63,761 nt of DNA, from positions 1 through 63,761 of the forward strand of contig LNDQ01000118.1 of NCBI GenBank assembly GCA_001464695.1, given 5' to 3'. Source of the DNA: Betaproteobacteria bacterium Ga0077523. Lineage in GTDB: Bacteria > Pseudomonadota > Gammaproteobacteria > Burkholderiales > Ga0077523. A program made the translations under genes and the position numbers. Of the stretch, positions 1-8,931 are shown in pieces. The notes beneath the pieces are model-generated. The model ran no database searches, was not told the origin of the DNA, and was given only the letters and a program-made list of their open reading frames with translations. Numbering within the stretch: position 1 is the first letter of the stretch; every line of letters starts with the position of its first letter.

Positions 1-11
1 GCTGTTCGCTG

Positions 12-308
12 GCCCCCATCCCAGCCTTCCCCCATCTTCGACGGGGGAAGGAGTGCCTGCGCTATACGGCATCGTGGGCGTTCGCTTCTTTCCCTTTTTT
101 GACGGAGGAAGGGGTGCCTGCGCTTCACGGTGTCGTGGCCGTACGCTTCTTTCCCTCTTTCGATCGCGGAAGGAGTGCCTGCACTTCACGGCGTCGTGGT
201 CGTACGCTTCTTTCCCTTTTCGACGGAGGAAGGAGTTCCTGCGGTCTACGGCGTCGAGGCCGTACGCTCCTTCCCCCAGCTTTGCTGGGGGAAGGCTGGG
301 ATGGGGGC
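12..308. repeat. Composite array: four ~60-bp tandem units inside a 22-bp inverted repeat
   Basis: Bases 12-33 and 287-308 are exact reverse complements (22 of 22). Between them four units of 60-62 bp start at about 46, 106, 168 and 228, each opening with GGAAGG and containing a TGCCTGC-like core, a CGGCRTCGTGG-like segment and a TTCGCTTCTTTCCC-like end. The outer arms belong to the GGGGGAAGG repeat family seen throughout the window. The long open frames across this stretch are low-complexity readings of the repeat and are not called as genes. Confidence 0.85.
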
Positions 309-331
309 GGCAGCGAACAGCCGCAGCAGCG

Positions 332-1792
332 CTACTGCTTGTACTTCGCGATCAGCTGATCCAGTCCCGATTTCGACCCGTTGCGGAAATCGTAGATGCT
401 GGTGAGGTCCTTCAGCAGCGGCTCGTACAGGTCCTTCTGGCTGGTGTTGCCGGCGGACAGCGCCACCGCACGCGCGTAGTAGTCGATGACCTGATCGAGC
501 TTCGCGAAAGCCTTGGCGGTGGCGTCGGTCTTCGCCTGGCCCTGCATGGTCTTCGAGTCGGCGTTCAGCTTCTCGTATTCGTTGAAGTGGTTCTGCCCCA
601 GCAGGTACCACGCATAGGCGTCCTTCGCGTTCAACTGGGTGACGCGCTCCAGCTTCTTGCGCGCTTCGTCGAGGTTGCCGGTCTTGGTGGCGAGCGCCGC
701 GAGCTGCAGATAGAGCTGCGGCAGCCACTTGTTGCGGTACTCGGCCCATTCGGTATCGGAGACGCGCTCGGGCTTCTTGTTGGCCTCGATCAGTTCGATG
801 GCCTTCTCGCCGTACTTCTTCGCGACCGGGGTGTACTTGGTCGGATTGGTGCGCGCTTCGTTGGCAGCAGCGAAGCCGAGCACCGTCAGCAATTGCACGT
901 CATCGGGCCGCTTCGCGAGCCACGTGTCGGCAAGCTCGAACGCGCGATCGGGCTGGCCCTTCTTCACGTACTCGTCGATGGCGATGGACGTGTACCCCTG
1001 GCCCAACTCGGCCGACTTCTTGAACAGAGCGAGCGCCTCGGCATCGTTGCGCTCGACGCCCTTGCCGTCGCGCATCAGCGTGGCGAGGTGATAGATCGCC
1101 TCGCCGTTGTTCTTCTCCGCCGCTTTGCGGTACCACTTCACCGCTTCCGCATAGTCGGGAACGGTGCCGACACCGGTCTCGTTGTTGTAGCCCAGCAGGT
1201 AGGCCGCGTCGACGTTGCCCTGCTCGGCGGCCTTCTTGAACCACTGGTTGGCCTCGGCCTCGTCCTTGGCGGCACCCTTGCCGTACGCGAGCCCCAGGCC
1301 CAGCGCGTACTGCGCATCGGGCAGGCCTTGATCGGCGGCCTTGCGATACCACGAGAGGCCCTCGGCCTCGTTCTTCGGTACCCCTTCGCCGGCGCTCAGC
1401 ATGTAGCCGAGGATGTATTGCGCGCCGGCCTTGTTCTGCTCCGCAGCCTTGCGAAACCACTTCACAGCCTCGGCGTCGTCGCGCTTCACACCGCCGCCGG
1501 CGGCATACAGTGACCCGAGCGCGTACTGCGCGTCGGCATTGCCCTTCTCGGCGGCCTTCTGGTACCACTTCGCGGCTTCGGCGAGATCCTGCTTGACCCC
1601 GTCGCCGTTCTGGTAGATCCAGCCCAGGATGTATTGCGCCGTCGCCTGGCCCTGCTCGGCGAACGGCCGGAATTCCTTCGCGGCCGTGGCGTAGTCGCCC
1701 TTGTTGTAGGCGCCGACCGCGTCTTCCCAACCGGCGTGGGCCGGTATGGCGGCGAGCGTAGCGACGAGGCAAAGAAGAACTCGGGTCTTCAT
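332..1792 (-). CDS. Secreted Sel1/TPR-repeat protein
   Basis: 486 aa. A signal peptide (residues 1-19, ending AIPAHA) is followed by about seven Sel1-like repeats of roughly 36 residues with the pattern AxxWYxKAAxxGxxxAQYxLG, then by TPR-like helices up to about residue 480. Sel1 proteins are periplasmic or secreted solenoids that scaffold protein-protein contacts; no catalytic domain is visible. The ATG at 1792 is chosen because it starts a clean signal peptide; an upstream in-frame ATG at 1903 would run through the neighbouring DUF3460 gene. That gene ends 20 bp upstream, so the two are probably co-transcribed. The partner protein is unknown. Confidence 0.85.
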   Translation of the reverse strand: MKTRVLLCLVATLAAIPAHAGWEDAVGAYNKGDYATAAKEFRPFAEQGQATAQYILGWIYQNGDGVKQDLAEAAKWYQKAAEKGNADAQYALGSLYAAGGGVKRDDAEAVKWFRKAAEQNKAGAQYILGYMLSAGEGVPKNEAEGLSWYRKAADQGLPDAQYALGLGLAYGKGAAKDEAEANQWFKKAAEQGNVDAAYLLGYNNETGVGTVPDYAEAVKWYRKAAEKNNGEAIYHLATLMRDGKGVERNDAEALALFKKSAELGQGYTSIAIDEYVKKGQPDRAFELADTWLAKRPDDVQLLTVLGFAAANEARTNPTKYTPVAKKYGEKAIELIEANKKPERVSDTEWAEYRNKWLPQLYLQLAALATKTGNLDEARKKLERVTQLNAKDAYAWYLLGQNHFNEYEKLNADSKTMQGQAKTDATAKAFAKLDQVIDYYARAVALSAGNTSQKDLYEPLLKDLTSIYDFRNGSKSGLDQLIAKYKQ

Positions 1793-1812
1793 GGGGAGAT
1801 TTCCGTGGTCAG

Positions 1813-2004
1813 CTATTTTTCGCTGTAGTACTCGTACGGCTTCTTCGGGACCCTGGATTCCTCGAACGCCTTGCGCTGCTCGGCATCGAAGGGCTTGTCC
1901 CACCAGGTGGCCCGCGCCAGTTTCTGTTTTTCGACGACTTCCGGGTTTTTCTGAAGGAAATCGCGGATGAACTTCGTGGTGTCGGATTCGTAGGGTTGCG
2001 GCAT
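1813..2004 (-). CDS. DUF3460 family small protein
   Basis: 63 aa and acidic/basic mixed, with the family signature of a PYES start, a TxFIRDFLQKNPEVxEKQ helix and the WWDKPFDxEQ segment ending in PKKPYEY. DUF3460 is a family of about 60-residue cytoplasmic proteins almost restricted to betaproteobacteria; its function is not known. It precedes the Sel1-repeat gene by 20 bp on the same strand and diverges from the outer-membrane protein gene starting near 2080, so a two-gene operon with a divergent promoter between about 2005 and 2079 is likely. Confidence 0.85.
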   Translation of the reverse strand: MPQPYESDTTKFIRDFLQKNPEVVEKQKLARATWWDKPFDAEQRKAFEESRVPKKPYEYYSEK

Positions 2005-2079
2005 CGTACGGCCCTGATCGAGCGGGGAAACTTCGAGGATTCTAGCGCGGGACGACGGGTGGCGTCATGGGCTTCGGCT

Positions 2080-2952
2080 ATGCTGCGCAGGTTTCGTTCC
2101 CGTTTGCCCGTCTTGAGACCCCTCGGGCTCGCTTGCGCCTTCCTGCTGCTACTGTCGCCGGCCGCCTACGCGGCCCGGCCCTTCGTGGTGGACGACGCCC
2201 GCGTCGTGGACCGCGGCGCCTGCCAGCTCGAGGCCTGGCGGCGCAACAACGCTGACGACAGCCACGAGTACTGGGCCATCCCCGCGTGCAACATCAAGGG
2301 GCTCGAACTGACGTTGGGCGGCGGGTATCTGTCGCCCAACGCGCCTGCCACGGACCAGACCGACTACCAGTTCCAGGCCAAGACCCTGTTCAAGGAGTTG
2401 GAGGTGAACGGCTGGGGCTGGGGCATCGCCGCCGGCGTGTTGCGGCATGCCGACATCAACCTCCAGCAGAATCTCATCGGCAACTACTACTTCTACGTGC
2501 CGGTCTCGCGTTCGCTGTTCGACGACCGCATCGTGGTGCTCGGCAACGTGGGTGCTATCGACAATCGCGATGCGGACCGCCGTGGCATGACCTGGGGGCT
2601 GGGCGGAGAGTTCTACATCAATCGGCGCTTCATGCTGGCCGCCGAAGCCTACGGCGCCACCGGCTTCGAGCGCTTCGCGCAGGTGGGTGTGCGCCTGTGG
2701 CTCATGCCCGATCACGTGCAGTTCGACGGCAGCTACGGCGGGAGTCTGGAGCGCTTCGGCGACGTACACCCTTCTTCTGATTCCCTATGCCCTCGAGAAA
2801 GATCCCCGCCCCACCGGTCGCCCCGCGCAAGCCGCAGACCTTCGAGAACCACGGCGACGTGCGCGTCGACGATTACCACTGGCTGCGCGACAAGGAAAGC
2901 CCGGAAGTCATCGCGCACCTCAAAGCCGAGAACGCGTACACCAAGGCGATGA
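2080..2952 (+). CDS. Outer-membrane beta-barrel-like protein, 3' end possibly frameshifted
   Basis: From the ATG at 2080 there is a clear signal peptide (about 32 residues, ending AAYA), then about 200 residues of alternating aromatic/hydrophobic strands (GGGYLSPNA, GWGWGIAAG, NYYFYVPVS, GVRLWLMPD) like bacterial outer-membrane barrels. As written the frame runs to 2952 and overlaps oligopeptidase B by 166 bp with a low-complexity Arg/Ser-rich tail. A single extra C in the short C run near 2770 would instead end the protein at the TGA at 2778-2780 as ...VHPFF, 6 bp before the next gene and with the terminal Phe typical of outer-membrane proteins. The true end is therefore uncertain. Confidence 0.6.
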   Translation: MLRRFRSRLPVLRPLGLACAFLLLLSPAAYAARPFVVDDARVVDRGACQLEAWRRNNADDSHEYWAIPACNIKGLELTLGGGYLSPNAPATDQTDYQFQAKTLFKELEVNGWGWGIAAGVLRHADINLQQNLIGNYYFYVPVSRSLFDDRIVVLGNVGAIDNRDADRRGMTWGLGGEFYINRRFMLAAEAYGATGFERFAQVGVRLWLMPDHVQFDGSYGGSLERFGDVHPSSDSLCPRERSPPHRSPRASRRPSRTTATCASTITTGCATRKARKSSRTSKPRTRTPRR

Positions 2953-4835
2953 TGCAGCCGAGCGAAGGATTCCAGCGTGCGCTCTACAAGGAGATGCTGG
3001 CGCGCATCAAGGAAACCGACATGGGCGTGCCGGCGCGCGAAGGCGAGTACTGGTACTACTCGCGCACGCAGAAGGGCAAGCAGTACACCATCTACTGCCG
3101 CAAGCACGGGAGCCTCGAGGCGAAGGAAGCGGTGATCCTCGATCTCAACTTGCTCGCCAAGGGCAAGAAGTACCTCGGCCTGGGCGCGCTGGACGTGAGC
3201 CCGGATGCGAAGCTGCTCGCGTTTTCCACCGACTACACCGGCTTTCGCGAGTACACGCTGCGGGTGAAGAACCTTGTGAGCGGTGAGATGTTGCCCATCG
3301 AAGTGGAAAAGGCGCGCTCCATCGCCTGGTGCGCCGACAGCGCGACGCTGTTCTACGTCACCGAAGACGAGGCCAAGCGGTCGAATCGCGTCTGGCGGCA
3401 CAAACTCGGCACCGAGGAGCATACCCTCGTCTACGAGGAGACCGATACGCGCTTCGGCGTCGGCGTCGATCTGTCGCGCAGCCGCGGCTACGTGTTCATC
3501 ACTTCGCACAGTGCGACCACCTCCGAAGTGCGCTACGTGCCGGCTGATCGCCCGCTCGAGCCGCCGGCACTCATGGTGCCGCGACGACAGGATCACGAGT
3601 ACTACGCCGATCACCACGACGGGCATTTCTTCATCGTGACGAACGATCGCGGGCGCAATTTCCGACTGGTGCGTGCGCCCGTCGACGACGCGCGCGAAGC
3701 ACGCTGGGAGGAGCTCGTTCCGCATCGCGACGAGGCGATGCTGGAAGGCGTCGACCTTTTCGCGCGCCACTACGTGTTGCACGAACGGCGCGGCGGGTTC
3801 CCCAAGCTGGTGGTGGTGCGCTTTGCTGACGGTGAGAAGCACGAAATCGAGTTTCCCGAACCGGTCTACAGCGCGTTCGCCGGCTCCAATCCGGAGTTCG
3901 ACACCGACATGTTCCGCTTCGGCTATGAATCGTTCGTCACGCCCGACTCGGTCTACGACTACGACATGAACGTGCGCAGCCGTAAGCTGCTGAAGCAGGT
4001 GGAAGTGCTGGGCGGCTACGATGCGTCACGTTATCGCAGCGCGCTCACGTATGCGAAGGCGCCGGACGGGACGGAGATTCCGGTGTCCATGGTGTGGCGT
4101 GAAGACAAGCGACCCAGGGGGCCAGCGTCGATGCTGCTGTCGGGCTATGGGGCGTACGGCTATCCGGAGATGGTGACTTTCAGTTCGTCGCGCCTCTCAT
4201 TGCTGGACCGCGGCGTGGTCTTCGCGCTCGCGCATGTCCGCGGCGGCGGCGAGATGGGCAAACGCTGGCACGACGAAGGCCGGATGATGCAGAAGAAGAA
4301 CACCTTCACTGACTTCGTCGCGTGCGCCGAACAGGTGATCGCGGAAAAGATCACCGCGCCGGATCGTCTCGTGATCGAAGGCGGCAGCGCCGGCGGCCTG
4401 CTGATGGGCGCGGTGACCAACTTGCGCCCGGACCTTTTCCGTGCCGTGGTATCCGAAGTGCCGTTCGTCGATGTGATCAACACCATGCTCGACGACACGC
4501 TGCCGCTCACCACGGGCGAGTACGAAGAGTGGGGCAATCCGAACGAGCCCGAGGCCTATGCCTACATGAAATCGTATTCGCCCTACGACAACCTGGAGGC
4601 GAAGAACTATCCGCTGATGCTGGTGGAAACCTCGCTCAACGACAGCCAGGTGATGTACTGGGAGCCGGCCAAGTACGTCGCGAAGCTGCGCACGGTGAAG
4701 ACCGACCACAACCCGCTGCTGATCAAGACCAACATGGACGCAGGACATGCCGGCGCGTCGGGTCGGTACGACTATCTCAAGGAGATCGCTTTCACCTACG
4801 CATTCATTCTGGGGGCGGTCGGCATCACGCGCTGA
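2787..4835 (+). CDS. ptrB: Oligopeptidase B (S9A prolyl-oligopeptidase family)
   Basis: 682 aa, matching the usual size of oligopeptidase B. It is a cytoplasmic serine peptidase that cleaves short peptides after Arg/Lys. An N-terminal seven-bladed propeller (about residues 75-400) precedes an alpha/beta-hydrolase domain. The nucleophile lies in GGSAGG (Ser534), the acid in NDSQV (Asp619) and the base in GHAG (His654); this spacing matches the Escherichia coli enzyme. The ATG start lies six bases after a TGA that could end the preceding outer-membrane protein gene. The C-terminus is followed by a GGGGGAAGG-family repeat. Confidence 0.95.
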   Translation: MPSRKIPAPPVAPRKPQTFENHGDVRVDDYHWLRDKESPEVIAHLKAENAYTKAMMQPSEGFQRALYKEMLARIKETDMGVPAREGEYWYYSRTQKGKQYTIYCRKHGSLEAKEAVILDLNLLAKGKKYLGLGALDVSPDAKLLAFSTDYTGFREYTLRVKNLVSGEMLPIEVEKARSIAWCADSATLFYVTEDEAKRSNRVWRHKLGTEEHTLVYEETDTRFGVGVDLSRSRGYVFITSHSATTSEVRYVPADRPLEPPALMVPRRQDHEYYADHHDGHFFIVTNDRGRNFRLVRAPVDDAREARWEELVPHRDEAMLEGVDLFARHYVLHERRGGFPKLVVVRFADGEKHEIEFPEPVYSAFAGSNPEFDTDMFRFGYESFVTPDSVYDYDMNVRSRKLLKQVEVLGGYDASRYRSALTYAKAPDGTEIPVSMVWREDKRPRGPASMLLSGYGAYGYPEMVTFSSSRLSLLDRGVVFALAHVRGGGEMGKRWHDEGRMMQKKNTFTDFVACAEQVIAEKITAPDRLVIEGGSAGGLLMGAVTNLRPDLFRAVVSEVPFVDVINTMLDDTLPLTTGEYEEWGNPNEPEAYAYMKSYSPYDNLEAKNYPLMLVETSLNDSQVMYWEPAKYVAKLRTVKTDHNPLLIKTNMDAGHAGASGRYDYLKEIAFTYAFILGAVGITR

Positions 4836-5145
4836 GTTGCAGGGGAGTCTGCGTTCTGCAGAGTATCCCACCGCCGTGCCGCACTCCCTTCCCCAGCTTT
4901 GCTGGGGGAGGGCTGGGGTGGGGGCAGCTCCGGTTTGGTATTGACGCACTGCAGCGTCGAATGTCTCCCGTTCCGTGCCCAGCGGGACTGTCGGCCCTGC
5001 ACGATTCACTGTATACAGATGACATGTGCTGCAAGCACGCATGGCTTCCGATCCCATACGGCGCCTCGAGACAGCAATTTCGCTCTCGCTTGAACACAGC
5101 CCCGTGACAGGGGTACGCCCACAACGATAGAGGGAGGAGCCACAA
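4836..5145. repeat. Intergenic region with GGGGGAAGG-family hairpin
   Basis: This 310-bp gap holds one repeat copy at about 4881-4929: a GC-rich hairpin (CCCCAGC-TTT-GCTGGGG centre) whose right arm runs into GGGCTGGGGTGGGGGC. The remainder (4930-5130) shows no supported gene. A Shine-Dalgarno AGGGAGGAG at about 5131-5139 precedes the GTG start of the MFS gene at 5146. Confidence 0.7.
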
Positions 5146-6525
5146 GTGACGACGGTCATCACCCGGCAGTTCGAGGAGGCCACGTACAAGAAGGCCGCCG
5201 CGCGCCTGATCCCCTTCCTGTTCCTGTGCTACATCGTCGCGTTCCTGGACCGCGTCAATGTCGGCTTCGCCAAGCTGCAGATGGCGAGCGACCTGCATTT
5301 CAGCGACGCCATCTACGGGTTCGGCGCCGGGATCTTTTTCATCGGCTACTTCATCTTCGAAGTGCCGAGCAACGTGATCCTCGAGAAAGTCGGGGCGCGC
5401 GTCTGGATCGCCCGGATCATGATCACATGGGGCCTCATTTCGTCGGCCTTCATGTTCTGCGACGACATCCACTGGGGGGCGATCGCGACCTTCTTCCACA
5501 CCACGGATGCGCAGTTCACGTTCTACTTCCTGCGCTTCTGGCTCGGCGTGGCGGAGGCGGGCTTCTTCCCCGGCGTGATTCTCTACCTCACGTACTGGTT
5601 TCCCGGTGCCCGGCGCGCCAAGATGGTCGCCCTGTTCATGACGGCCATCGGCATGGCCCAGTTGATCGGCTCGCCGGTGTCCGGCGCCATCATGCAGTTC
5701 ATGGATGGTGTCAACGGCTGGCGCGGCTGGCAGTGGCTGTTCCTGCTCGAAGGCCTGCCGTCGGTGATCATCGGCGCACTGGTGCTCGTCATCCTCCCCA
5801 ACGGACCGAAGACCAGCAAGTGGCTCACGGCGGACGAGCGCGATCTGCTGGTGCAGCGGATCGAGCAGGACAACGCCGGGAAGAGCAGCCTTGGCGGGAA
5901 GCACAACTTTTCCGGCGCTTTCAAGGACGGCCGCGTATGGGCCTTGGCCTGGGTGTACTTCGCCCTGGCCACGTGTTTCTACGCGGTGGGGTTCTGGATG
6001 CCGACCATCATCCAGGAGCTGGGCATCGACAAGAAGGATCTGCTCAAGGTCGGTCTCATCAGCATGATTCCGTGGGGCGCGAGCGTGGCGTCGATGATCT
6101 ATTGGGGCAGTCACTCGGATCGCACCGGGGAGCGGCGATGGCACTGCGCCAGTGGCATGCTCCTGGTGATGGCCGGCCTGCTCGTGCTGGCGGTCGCGCA
6201 CAAGTCGCCCATCGTGTCGATCGTCGCGCTGACCATGGTCACGGCGGGGTGGGCCGGTTGCGTCGTGACCTTCTGGTCGTTACCGACGGCGTTCCTGTCC
6301 GGCACCGCCGCCGCTGCGGGCATCGCCTGGATCAATTCGGTCGGCAATCTCGGCGGGTACTTCGGTCCGGACCTGATCGGCACCATTCGAACCGCCGCCG
6401 GTGGCGCGAGCGAGGCGGCATTCTTTGCGCTGGCGGCGTTGGCGCTGGTCGGTGCACTGACCATCGTTCTTCTGCCCAAGACGCAGAGCAAGCCGGCCGC
6501 GGCAGTGCCATCCGATTCTTCCTGA
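5146..6525 (+). CDS. MFS transporter, anion:cation symporter (ACS) type
   Basis: 459 aa with twelve predicted membrane segments. The N-terminus (FLCYIVAFLDRVNVGFAKLQM) carries the DRxNxG motif typical of the ACS family, which includes tartrate, phthalate, glucarate and hydroxyphenylacetate symporters. These import organic anions with protons across the inner membrane. The substrate cannot be read from sequence and no catabolic gene is adjacent. GTG is chosen as start because it follows a strong Shine-Dalgarno at 5131-5139 and leaves a normal-length cytoplasmic N-terminus. It appears monocistronic and converges with the DUF2788 gene. Confidence 0.9.
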   Translation: MTTVITRQFEEATYKKAAARLIPFLFLCYIVAFLDRVNVGFAKLQMASDLHFSDAIYGFGAGIFFIGYFIFEVPSNVILEKVGARVWIARIMITWGLISSAFMFCDDIHWGAIATFFHTTDAQFTFYFLRFWLGVAEAGFFPGVILYLTYWFPGARRAKMVALFMTAIGMAQLIGSPVSGAIMQFMDGVNGWRGWQWLFLLEGLPSVIIGALVLVILPNGPKTSKWLTADERDLLVQRIEQDNAGKSSLGGKHNFSGAFKDGRVWALAWVYFALATCFYAVGFWMPTIIQELGIDKKDLLKVGLISMIPWGASVASMIYWGSHSDRTGERRWHCASGMLLVMAGLLVLAVAHKSPIVSIVALTMVTAGWAGCVVTFWSLPTAFLSGTAAAAGIAWINSVGNLGGYFGPDLIGTIRTAAGGASEAAFFALAALALVGALTIVLLPKTQSKPAAAVPSDSS

Positions 6526-6586
6526 GCGGCTGCCTGATCCCCTGGTCCTTGCCAGGACGAAGGTGCATCCATCGCAGGAAGTGGGC

Positions 6587-6793
6587 TTACTTCTCCATGA
6601 AGTATTGCAGCACGGTCTTGACGATGAAGCCCAGCATGCCGAATGAGAGCACGAAGAACAGGATGAACGTGCCCAGCCGGCCGGCCTTGGACTCCTTCGC
6701 CAGGCTCCAGATGACGAAGAGCATGAAGAGGATGAAGCCGGCGAGGCCGAAGGTGAGGCCGAACTCGGAGACCTGCTCCTCGGTGAACGCCAT
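6587..6793 (-). CDS. DUF2788 small membrane protein
   Basis: 68 aa with two hydrophobic segments (about residues 12-33 and 40-63) separated by the polar loop KESKAGRLGT. This matches the DUF2788 family of small inner-membrane proteins of beta- and gammaproteobacteria, function unknown. It starts 6 bp downstream of the DUF2189 gene on the same strand, so both are probably one transcript. Confidence 0.85.
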   Translation of the reverse strand: MAFTEEQVSEFGLTFGLAGFILFMLFVIWSLAKESKAGRLGTFILFFVLSFGMLGFIVKTVLQYFMEK

Positions 6794-6799
6794 CGGAGC

Positions 6800-7567
6800 C
6801 TAGCGTCGCAGCGGCAACGCGCTCGAATCGACCAGATCGCCGTAGGCATGCCAGGTGGCGTGGCCGATGATGGGCACGACGAAGATGAAGCCGAGCATCG
6901 CCGTGGCGAGCGACAGCGCGGTCGCCAGCATGATGACGATGGCCCATACGGTCATCGCGACCGGGTTGTCGCCGACCGCGCGGATGCTGGTGAGGATGGC
7001 CGAGCGCAGGTCCGTTTCGCGGTCGAGCAGCAGCGGCACCGAAACCGCGGTTGCCGCGAACACGACAGCGCCCCCGAGCGCGCCCGCCAGCAACCAGAGG
7101 CCGAACAGGAGATCGCCCTGCTGTTGCACGGCGTAGCGCACGAACGCATACAGGCTCTCGATGGGTGCCTTCACGAACAGGCCGAAGAGCACCACCGAGA
7201 CCAGCACCCAGAGCGTGCCCGCGATCATGAGCAGCACGCCGAGCCAGATGAGCGGCCGCGTGCCCTTCTTCCATGCACCGAAGACATGGTCGAGGCGCGG
7301 CGTCTGACCGGTGGCGAGGCGGCGGCTGATGTCGTAGAGGCCCGTGGCGAGGATCGGCCCGACGAGAACGAAGCCGGACACCGCGCCGGGCAGCAAGGCG
7401 GTGAACTGAAACGCCAGCGCGAGGATCAGCACGCCGCCGGTGGCGACGACCAGTCCGTGAAAGCCGCTGGGCCAAGCCGCGCGCCGGAAATCTCGCCAGC
7501 CGAGTGCCAGCCAGTGCAGCGGGCGGGTGGGCGCAACCTGGCGGATCGGAACAACCTGCGTCGTCAT
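6800..7567 (-). CDS. DUF2189 multi-pass membrane protein
   Basis: 255 aa. The ATG at 7567 gives a short polar N-terminus (MTTQVVPIRQV) followed by about six membrane helices, including the family-typical GWRDF entry and LAPGAVSGFVLVGPILATGLYD-like segment. DUF2189 proteins are integral inner-membrane proteins of unknown function, sometimes annotated as cytochrome c oxidase-associated. Longer in-frame starts up to 7729 overlap the antiporter gene and lack a plausible leader. It is followed by DUF2788 at 6 bp. Confidence 0.85.
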   Translation of the reverse strand: MTTQVVPIRQVAPTRPLHWLALGWRDFRRAAWPSGFHGLVVATGGVLILALAFQFTALLPGAVSGFVLVGPILATGLYDISRRLATGQTPRLDHVFGAWKKGTRPLIWLGVLLMIAGTLWVLVSVVLFGLFVKAPIESLYAFVRYAVQQQGDLLFGLWLLAGALGGAVVFAATAVSVPLLLDRETDLRSAILTSIRAVGDNPVAMTVWAIVIMLATALSLATAMLGFIFVVPIIGHATWHAYGDLVDSSALPLRR

Positions 7568-7607
7568 GGGTGGTCCTCTGTGCGGGACCGTTCCATCGTA
7601 ACGCCGC

Positions 7608-8825
7608 TCAGGCGGCAGCCGGTACTCGATCCAGACGACTCGCGGCCGCGTGCGCGAGACGGCACACGAACGGATGCAGCACGATCGAGGCGAGCGCACC
7701 GCCCAGGATGAGGCCTTGGCCTTCCACATCCAACAGCCCGAGCGAAACGCCCATGGCTCCGAGGATGAACGAAAACTCTCCGATCTGAGCGAGCGACGCT
7801 GCGATCTTCAAGCCGAGGGCTAAAGGCTGGCGCAGCGCAAGCACGATGAGAATGGCCGCGATGGACTTGCCGAGGATGATGATGCCGAGGGTGGCCAGCA
7901 TATGCACCGGGCTTTCCAGCAGGATCTTCGGATCGAACGCCATGCCCACCGCCACGAAGAAGAGCACCGCGAAAGCACCGCGAAACGCCTCGAGCTCTTC
8001 GCCCACCCACTGCCCGTTGTGGGAACCGTGCAGGACCATGCCGGCGAGGAAGGCGCCGAGCGCAAACGAAACGCCGAACAGCACCGACGCCGCATAGGCG
8101 ATACCGAGCGCGATCGTCAGGCCGACCAGGATGCACAGTTCGCGCGACTTCTGCTTCTCGAAGAGATCGATCACGATGGGCACCATGCGGCTGCCCACCA
8201 CGAACATCAGAACCGCGAATGCACCGACCTTGGCGAGCGCGATGGCGAGATCGGGCAGGGCGGTGAGCAAGGTCACGTCGGAAGCGCCGCTGCGAATGGC
8301 CGCAAACGGCGGCAGCAGCACCAGCACGATCACCATCACGAGGTCTTCCATCACCAGCCAGCCGACGGCGATCTGGCCGTACCGTGTTCCGAGTGTGCCG
8401 GCACCTTCCAGGGCCCGCAGCAGTACCACCGTGCTCGCGACCGACAACGCGAGTCCGAACACGAGCCCCGCTTCGAACGGCCAGCCCCAGAAATGCGTCA
8501 CGAAGATCGCCAGCGCGGTGGCCGCGATGATCTGCACGACCGCCCCCGGCACGGCGACCTTCCACACTCGCCCAAGATCGGTCAACGAGAAATGCAGGCC
8601 GACGCCGAACATGAGGAAGATCACTCCGATCTCGGCAAGCTCGGGTGCGAGCACTGTATCGCCGACGAAACCCGGGGTGAACGGGCCGACCAGAATGCCC
8701 GCGAGCAGATACCCGACGATGGGTGGCAGACGCAGGCGCGAGGCGATGTACCCGAGGACGGCTGCAGCAGAAAGGCCGACGGCGAGCAGGGCGATCAGCG
8801 GGGTGGACGGATGCATGTTGAACAA
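7608..8825 (-). CDS. Kef/CPA2-type cation:proton antiporter without regulatory TrkA-N domain
   Basis: 405 aa and almost entirely hydrophobic, with about twelve membrane segments. The LPPIVGYLLAGILVGP motif near residue 33 and the FGVGLHFSL and GWLVMEDLVM motifs are those of YbaL/KefB-type monovalent cation/proton antiporters. The relatives usually carry a cytoplasmic NAD-binding TrkA-N domain (total over 550 aa). Here the protein stops right after the membrane domain, so it is a short form. A start three codons later (8816) is equally possible. It follows the SMP-30 gene on the same strand, separated by a terminator. Confidence 0.88.
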   Translation of the reverse strand: MFNMHPSTPLIALLAVGLSAAAVLGYIASRLRLPPIVGYLLAGILVGPFTPGFVGDTVLAPELAEIGVIFLMFGVGLHFSLTDLGRVWKVAVPGAVVQIIAATALAIFVTHFWGWPFEAGLVFGLALSVASTVVLLRALEGAGTLGTRYGQIAVGWLVMEDLVMVIVLVLLPPFAAIRSGASDVTLLTALPDLAIALAKVGAFAVLMFVVGSRMVPIVIDLFEKQKSRELCILVGLTIALGIAYAASVLFGVSFALGAFLAGMVLHGSHNGQWVGEELEAFRGAFAVLFFVAVGMAFDPKILLESPVHMLATLGIIILGKSIAAILIVLALRQPLALGLKIAASLAQIGEFSFILGAMGVSLGLLDVEGQGLILGGALASIVLHPFVCRLAHAAASRLDRVPAAA

Positions 8826-8886
8826 GGATTGCGGCTAACCGTTCAGGTTATACCCGACTTGCTGTGGTGCCGCATCCATCAATGAA

Positions 8887-8910
8887 AACGGCCCGCCGAG
8901 GCGGGCCGTT
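8887..8910 (-). terminator. Rho-independent terminator after the Tat-exported SMP-30 gene
   Basis: An 11-bp perfect stem (8887-8897 with 8900-8910, arms AACGGCCCGCC/GGCGGGCCGTT) is followed on the minus strand by TTTTCATT. It lies 22 bp past the stop of the gene ending at 8932 and separates it from the antiporter gene. Confidence 0.85.
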
Positions 8911-8931
8911 CGTTCTGCGCGATGCCGCCGA

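Noticed and set aside
46..285. 60-bp units as CRISPR
   Set aside because: No unique spacers; units vary throughout.
53..1513. A 486-codon plus-strand open frame
   Set aside because: It is antisense to the Sel1-repeat gene and begins in repeat DNA; GC-rich shadow.
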